This document shows, piece after piece, positions 6,660 through 10,428 of a stretch of DNA of 10,428 bases (within the stretch, counting starts at the first letter, position 1; every line of letters starts with the position of its first letter). The DNA comes from Spirochaetaceae bacterium (GTDB lineage Bacteria; Spirochaetota; Spirochaetia; Treponematales; Breznakiellaceae): positions 1 to 10,428 of the forward strand of contig JAISDF010000037.1 of NCBI GenBank assembly GCA_031265025.1, given 5' to 3'. The notes beneath the pieces are model-generated. The model was not told the origin of the DNA. It did no database searches and was given only the letters and a program-made list of their open reading frames with translations. The translations under genes and the position numbers were made by a program.

Positions 6660-7708
6660 AACTGCTCAAAGGGCCGCGGCGCCTGGGGATAGCGCAGTTC
6701 CTGGCGCGTCCTCTCGCGGCCCACCATGGAAAGTATCAGCACGGAACCCACGGGGAGCCTGTAGGGTACGGTGAAAGTTCCCCCCGGATGATCGGTCTGG
6801 AGTATGCGTTTCCGTTCCCCGCTGGGGAGCAGGGCCTCAAGCAGCACCGGCAGGGGATACGGATTCCGGGGAAGTTCATAGGTAAAGAGATCGAACACTT
6901 CGTTGGCGCCAAGGGAAGCCGGAGAGGAAACCACTATGTTGAGCTGGGTATCCGAAGGGACCACCGCCAGGGCCTCGGGGCTCTGGGCCACCACCGATTC
7001 GGGCCGTTCCCCGGCGCGCGTATCACGGATTGAAAAGACAAAGGCGGCCGGAACAGTCCTGAGCTGTTCCAGAGCGTCCTGCAGGGGAAGCCCCACGAGG
7101 TCAGGAACCTTGATCATGCTCCGTTCAGGCCCCCGGCTTACCACCAGCACAAGGGAGGTGGGGCCTGAAATCTCCGTTCCCGGCAGAGGGGCCTGCTGGA
7201 GTATAACGCCCGCCTCCTCCTGGGAATATTCATACATGATGGGTTCCCTGATCGTTATAAGGGGCCCGCCGCCGCTGTCCCCGGACGCGGCAAGGGCCTG
7301 GATATCCATGCGCACATCGTCAATGTTGCGGCCCAGAAAATCCTCCACCCTGTCCATGATAACGCCCTGGCTGACCACAAGGCGTATACGGCGGCCGGCC
7401 TTGACTATGGTTCCGCCTGAGGGCTCCTGTTCCAGTATGGTTCCCCGGTCCCGTGCCGACTGGGAATACCGCAGTTGAATACGGGGATAGAGTTCCTTGA
7501 CCTGGAGTTCCAGCAGGGCCTCGGTAAGTTCCTTGCCACGTATGTCAGGAACCATGGTTTCTTCCGCCCCTTTGACGGCGATAAAAAACACCATCAGGGC
7601 GGCAAAACCAACCAGGACAACAACGCCCACAACCAGAGAAATAAAAAGCCGGGCGTGACCGGCCACATAGGATTCAACTGAATCCAGATCAAAATCCCTA
7701 AACGCCAT
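6656..7708 (-). CDS. membrane-anchored PASTA-domain protein without a kinase domain
   Basis: A 350-residue protein with a short cytoplasmic N-terminus (1-21), one membrane helix (22-45, LFISLVVGVVVLVGFAALMVFFIA) and a large extracytoplasmic part. The first PASTA repeat is clear (53-115: VPDIRGK..., EQEPSGGTIVKAGRRIRLVVSQG). The second (~116-192) has a divergent start (VIMDRVEDFLGRNIDD) but a good end (QQAPLPGTEISGPTSLVLVVSRG). The third is clear (200-262: VPDLVGLPLQDALEQL..., AQSPEALAVVPSDTQLNIVVSSP). The tail 270-350 is unlike PASTA. PASTA repeats usually bind peptidoglycan or muropeptides on Ser/Thr kinases or transpeptidases; neither catalytic domain is here, so it may be a cell-wall sensor or scaffold. 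ATG 7708 is chosen for its AGAGGTG Shine-Dalgarno sequence (7712-7718); a GTG at 7714 lies within that element. It overlaps fmt by 11 bases and the exported-protein gene by 4. Confidence 0.85.
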   Translation of the reverse strand: MAFRDFDLDSVESYVAGHARLFISLVVGVVVLVGFAALMVFFIAVKGAEETMVPDIRGKELTEALLELQVKELYPRIQLRYSQSARDRGTILEQEPSGGTIVKAGRRIRLVVSQGVIMDRVEDFLGRNIDDVRMDIQALAASGDSGGGPLITIREPIMYEYSQEEAGVILQQAPLPGTEISGPTSLVLVVSRGPERSMIKVPDLVGLPLQDALEQLRTVPAAFVFSIRDTRAGERPESVVAQSPEALAVVPSDTQLNIVVSSPASLGANEVFDLFTYELPRNPYPLPVLLEALLPSGERKRILQTDHPGGTFTVPYRLPVGSVLILSMVGRERTRQELRYPQAPRPFEQL

Positions 7709-8732
7709 TCGCACCTCTTTTATTCTGATGTCCCAAAACCGAACCGGTAAAGCCCCTGGCGCCGTTCAAAAAATCCCGCCATTCCAGCGCCTTCCCGGAC
7801 TTGTACTGAAGACGGCTTACGCACAGGACGCCCTTACCTGTTTGTATCAGTATACCGCGATTCTTGTCTATGCCGAGGACGGTCCCCGGCAAAGCGGGAG
7901 CCGCCCCTTCGGGAGCCGTTCCTTCGGGACCCGCGCCGGGCGCCCCGTAGACCTGCCCTTTCAGAATATACAGTTCCGCTTCACCGTGGCAAGTTACGCA
8001 AAGGGGCCAGGGCGTATAGGCTCTGATACGGGCGTCAAGTTCCCCCGCCTGAAGCGACCAGTCAATGCGGCCGTCTTCACGTTTTATAAGGGAAGTATAG
8101 ACAGCCCCCTGTTCATCCTGAACCTCGCCTTGGGGCAGCGCGCCTTTAAGGGAACGCAAAAATGAAACAAGAAGGCCGGCGCTTTCCCGGGAAACAAATT
8201 CGCCCAGGGAAGAAGCGGTCTCGTCGCCCCTAAGGGGGAAGGCCCGGCGGGCCAGTATATTGCCCGAATCCATCGCGAGGGCCAGTTTCTGTATGCTGAT
8301 TCCTGTTTCCCGTTCCCGGTTGAGTATGGCGGCCTGTATAGGAGCGGGGCCCCTGTACCGGGGGAGAAGGGAAGGATGGATATTGATTCCGCCAAGGGGA
8401 AAGAGGCCCAGGAATTTCGGGCCGAATATACGGCCATAGGCAAAGGAAACAAGGAGTTCGGCGCCGAGACCGGCCACGGCGTCCCTTGCCCCGCTGTCGA
8501 GCTTTTCGCTTTTCAGGACGGCAAAGGGAAGCCCCTTTTCGGCAAAGCGGGAAACGATGCGTTCAGCGGCAGCGGCGGTATCCGTAGGCAGGGGAACGCC
8601 CCTTCTTCCCCGCGGACTGTCGGGATTGGTAAGCAGCCCGACAAGACAGTGGCCGCCTTCAAGGGTGAGTCCGGCCAGGGCTTCCAGAGACGGGACCGCT
8701 ATGGCGGGACTGCCCGCGAAGAGAACGCGCAC
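7698..8732 (-). CDS. fmt: methionyl-tRNA formyltransferase
   Basis: Transfers a formyl group from 10-formyltetrahydrofolate to initiator Met-tRNA in the cytoplasm, making the substrate whose formyl group the neighbouring deformylase later removes. At 344 residues it is slightly longer than usual. The N-terminal formyltransferase fold starts MRVLFAGSPAIAVPSLEAL and carries the catalytic block INIHPSLLPRYRGPAPIQ (116-133) with Asn117 and His119, then Asp155 in LALAMDSGNIL. The C-terminal tRNA-binding domain includes RIRAYTPWPLC (235-245) and ends in GKALEWRDFLNGARGFTG (313-330). It contains a Gly/Pro/Ala insertion (263-281) encoded by an imperfect 15-base tandem repeat. GTG 8732 is the start, 3 bases after the def stop (AAGG just upstream). 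The two genes are adjacent in many bacteria. Confidence 0.95.
   Translation of the reverse strand: MRVLFAGSPAIAVPSLEALAGLTLEGGHCLVGLLTNPDSPRGRRGVPLPTDTAAAAERIVSRFAEKGLPFAVLKSEKLDSGARDAVAGLGAELLVSFAYGRIFGPKFLGLFPLGGINIHPSLLPRYRGPAPIQAAILNRERETGISIQKLALAMDSGNILARRAFPLRGDETASSLGEFVSRESAGLLVSFLRSLKGALPQGEVQDEQGAVYTSLIKREDGRIDWSLQAGELDARIRAYTPWPLCVTCHGEAELYILKGQVYGAPGAGPEGTAPEGAAPALPGTVLGIDKNRGILIQTGKGVLCVSRLQYKSGKALEWRDFLNGARGFTGSVLGHQNKRGANGV
7896..7940. repeat. imperfect 15-base tandem repeat inside fmt
   Basis: GGGAGCCGCCCCTTC (7896-7910) is followed by GGGAGCCGTTCCTTC (7911-7925), which differs at two positions, and then by a diverged unit GGGACCCGCGCCGGG (7926-7940). Fifteen bases keep the reading frame, so the repeat encodes a Gly/Pro/Glu/Ala-rich pentapeptide tandem (GPEGTAPEGAAP) within the Fmt C-terminal domain. 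Confidence 0.8.
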
Positions 8733-8735
8733 GCC

Positions 8736-9221
8736 TTACGCCTTCCTGGATTTCGCGAATTTGGCGCTTATGCGGTTCCGTTTGACTTCCGAGATACGGT
8801 CTATGAACAGCACACCTTCAAGATGGTCGTATTCGTGCAGAATAACCCTCGCCAGTATGCCTCCGGTCTCCAGAATGAAGCGCTTGCCCTTTTCGTTCCA
8901 GGCCTGTACCTTGACCTCTCCGGGGCGTATCACATCGGTATACACACCGGGTATGGAAAGACAGCCTTCTTCATATTTTACCTGTTCCTCCGAAGTCCCC
9001 ACTATCGACGGATTAATGAAGACCCTGGGGACATCCCCTTCCACATGAATGACAAAAATACGCTTCATGACCCCTACCTGGGGCCCCGCGAGGCCTATGC
9101 CCTTGCCTTCGTGCATGGCCTCCATCATACCGGAGGCAAGTGTAACAATATCCTCGTTGATTTCTTCTATCGGTTCGGCCTTTTGCCGCAACACTTCGCT
9201 GCCCAAGAGTAAAATATCCAT
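8736..9221 (-). CDS. def: peptide deformylase
   Basis: Removes the formyl group from the N-terminal methionine of new proteins, a metal-dependent cytoplasmic enzyme. The 161-residue length is normal. Motif 1 reads GIGLAGPQVG (41-50, with Gln48), motif 2 EGCLSIPG (85-92) with metal ligand Cys87, and motif 3 HEYDHLEG (129-136) with His129, catalytic Glu130 and His133. The residue before the HExxH is Leu128, where many deformylases have Gln; motif 1 has GP where A+1 residue is common. Both are noted as deviations, but all catalytic residues are present. ATG 9221 has a strong GAGGAAGG Shine-Dalgarno sequence (9224-9231). It is the first gene of the leftward cluster and lies 3 bases before fmt. 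Confidence 0.95.
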   Translation of the reverse strand: MDILLLGSEVLRQKAEPIEEINEDIVTLASGMMEAMHEGKGIGLAGPQVGVMKRIFVIHVEGDVPRVFINPSIVGTSEEQVKYEEGCLSIPGVYTDVIRPGEVKVQAWNEKGKRFILETGGILARVILHEYDHLEGVLFIDRISEVKRNRISAKFAKSRKA

Positions 9222-9315
9222 ACCTTCCTCTAGTGTACCGAAAAAAGAAGTCCTCTACAAGTGAAGGCTTGCCAGAACCGCTGAAGGGTTTTATTCTGGA
9301 GGGAAGAGGGAAAAG
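9222..9315. other. divergent intergenic region between def and the guanylyltransferase gene
   Basis: A 94-base gap between two genes transcribed away from each other, so it should hold both promoters. The rightward one is readable (see 9269-9297). For def the best match, TTGTAG-17-TACACT on the complement, would begin transcription inside the def Shine-Dalgarno sequence and is not convincing. No obvious inverted repeat or riboswitch is seen. Confidence 0.6.
9269..9297 (+). promoter_or_regulatory. putative sigma-70 promoter of the mannose-1-phosphate guanylyltransferase gene
   Basis: TTGCCA (9269-9274, 5 of 6 matches to TTGACA), a 17-base spacer, and TATTCT (9292-9297, 4 of 6 matches to TATAAT). 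Transcription would start near 9304, leaving a ~12-base leader that still includes part of the GGGAAGAGGG Shine-Dalgarno sequence at 9301-9310. Confidence 0.45.
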
Positions 9316-10428
9316 GTGATTGTTCATGACTGTATAGTAATGGCGGGCGGTTCCGGGACCAGGCTCTGGCCGGCAAGCAATTCCGCAAGCCCCAAACAGT
9401 TTCTTGATTCGGGAAACGGCAGGAGTTTTTTCCAGACCTCCCTGGAACGGGCCTTTGCCGTCATTGATACGGAAGGCGACGGCAAAGTCATTGTCATAGC
9501 GGGCAAGGCCCATGTGGACCTGATTCTGCGGGACTGCGAAATCTTCAGCAAGAACGAACTGAAACACCTTGTCCTCATCCCCGAGCCAGAGGCAAAGAAC
9601 ACCGCCGCGGCCATTGCCTGCGGGACCCTGTACACCGACTGGGTATCGGGGGAGGACAGGACCATACTGGTCCTCACCAGCGATCATATCATCAAGCCCA
9701 CGGAACTTTTTATCGCCAACGCCGCGGCCGCCGCCGCCTATGCCCTGCAGGACAAACTCGCCGTGTTTGGCATAACGCCCTCCCGCCCCGAAACAGGCTA
9801 CGGGTATATAGAAGCGGCGGAACTCCTTTCAAACCCCGAAGAGCCTGACTTTGTAAAAAAACAGGGAAGGCCGGAAGACCCCAGGGTATACAGGGCGGCG
9901 TCCTTCAGGGAAAAACCCGGCCTCAGCACAGCCGAAGAATTTATCGAGCAGGGAAATTTTTTCTGGAATTCCGGCATGTTCGTCTTTGGCTCCCGCTTTA
10001 TACTGCACGAATTCCGGGGGAAGGCGGCGGACGTGATACGCCCCTTTAACGCCCTCACCGCGCCGGGAGAAACTTCATTTAGAACGGAAAAAGGCGTGCG
10101 CATACTCGAAAACTGGCGGGACCTTGACCGCGCCTACCGGGAAGTAAAAAGCATTTCCTTTGATTACGCCATCGCCGAAAAATGCGCGTCCACCGTCATG
10201 GTCGCCGCGGCCTTTGACTGGTTCGACGTAGGGAGCTGGGACGCCTACACCGGCCTGGTAAAAGACAGCTCCGAAGTCTATGCCTCAGGCGCGAAAAACT
10301 GCTTTGTCGATTCGGATATACCGGTAGCCCTGTGCGGAACCGAAGACCTCATCGTCGTGATACGGACCAGAGGCGGCAAACCCTCGGCGCTTATAGCAAA
10401 GAAAGGAGAAAGCCAGAAAGTCAGGGAC
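9316..10428 (+). CDS. manC: mannose-1-phosphate guanylyltransferase (3' end outside window)
   Basis: Makes GDP-mannose from mannose 1-phosphate and GTP, the donor for mannosylated surface glycans. The frame is open for all 371 codons to the right edge. The nucleotidyltransferase signature MAGGSGTRLWPASNSASPKQFL (9-30) is near-perfect, followed by PEPEAKNTAAAIA (89-101), LTSDH (120-124, usually PADH), GYGYIE (161-166), FREKP (197-201), WNSGMF (217-222), FDYAIAEK (282-289) and WFDVGSWDAY (302-311). This is the monofunctional domain so far; whether a mannose-6-phosphate isomerase domain follows is not visible. The start is taken as GTG 9316, six bases after a GGGAAGAGGG Shine-Dalgarno; the ATG at 9326 is out of frame and the one at 9340 would cut into the signature. 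A run of six alanines (136-141) is encoded by GC-rich codons. Confidence 0.93.
   Translation, partial: MIVHDCIVMAGGSGTRLWPASNSASPKQFLDSGNGRSFFQTSLERAFAVIDTEGDGKVIVIAGKAHVDLILRDCEIFSKNELKHLVLIPEPEAKNTAAAIACGTLYTDWVSGEDRTILVLTSDHIIKPTELFIANAAAAAAYALQDKLAVFGITPSRPETGYGYIEAAELLSNPEEPDFVKKQGRPEDPRVYRAASFREKPGLSTAEEFIEQGNFFWNSGMFVFGSRFILHEFRGKAADVIRPFNALTAPGETSFRTEKGVRILENWRDLDRAYREVKSISFDYAIAEKCASTVMVAAAFDWFDVGSWDAYTGLVKDSSEVYASGAKNCFVDSDIPVALCGTEDLIVVIRTRGGKPSALIAKKGESQKVRD

Noticed and set aside
8376..9212. A 278-codon rightward open frame over fmt and def.
   Set aside because: Both genes underneath are certain by motif, and the antisense translation looks random.
9225..9254. TTGTAG-17-TACACT on the complement as a def promoter.
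   Set aside because: Transcription would start within the Shine-Dalgarno sequence of def.
9013..9687. A 224-codon leftward open frame over the def start and the guanylyltransferase gene.
   Set aside because: It covers the divergent promoter region and the reverse of a clear nucleotidyltransferase signature.

Overview
The window looks like a chromosomal segment of a host-associated spirochaete, most likely of the Treponema/Breznakiella type. This is inferred from three things: a fused AroD-AroE protein, a free-standing membrane-anchored PASTA protein directly after def-fmt, and the general character of the proteins. There is no rRNA or marker gene here to prove it. Most of the window is GC-rich (about 55-63% in the stretches I counted). 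The first ~500 bases are clearly poorer (about 44%).

Layout. At the left edge is the front part of a leftward Crp/Fnr-type regulator (1-493, cut by the window edge). A ~145-base divergent intergenic region carries three similar TTTG-CAAA elements. It is followed by a rightward lipoprotein gene with a DUF3298/RsiV-like C-terminal part (639-1493). That gene meets the next one tail to tail with only 4 bases between the stop codons.

From 9221 down to 1498, eight genes run leftward almost without gaps and probably form one long operon or two abutting ones: def (peptide deformylase), fmt (Met-tRNA formyltransferase), a membrane PASTA protein, a small exported protein of unknown function, a fused aroDE, rpiA, an XRE-cupin regulator and an AMP-forming acyl-CoA ligase. 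Several junctions overlap (fmt/PASTA by 11 bases, PASTA/exported protein by a GTGA, rpiA/XRE-cupin by an ATGA), which suggests translational coupling. The largest internal gap is 60 bases, before aroDE.

At the right edge a rightward mannose-1-phosphate guanylyltransferase gene (9316 to the edge, incomplete) diverges from def across 94 bases that contain a plausible promoter.

How they fit together. def and fmt are the formyl-methionine pair of translation. The PASTA and exported proteins point to the cell envelope. aroDE and rpiA serve the shikimate and pentose phosphate routes. The regulator-ligase pair at the operon end probably handles a carboxylic acid as its CoA ester, with the cupin domain as a likely small-molecule sensor. 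I see no mobile element, CRISPR array, tRNA or rRNA. Most of the window is housekeeping. The parts worth a second look are the XRE-cupin/ligase pair, the kinase-less PASTA protein with its exported partner, and the repeated operator-like elements near 569-618.
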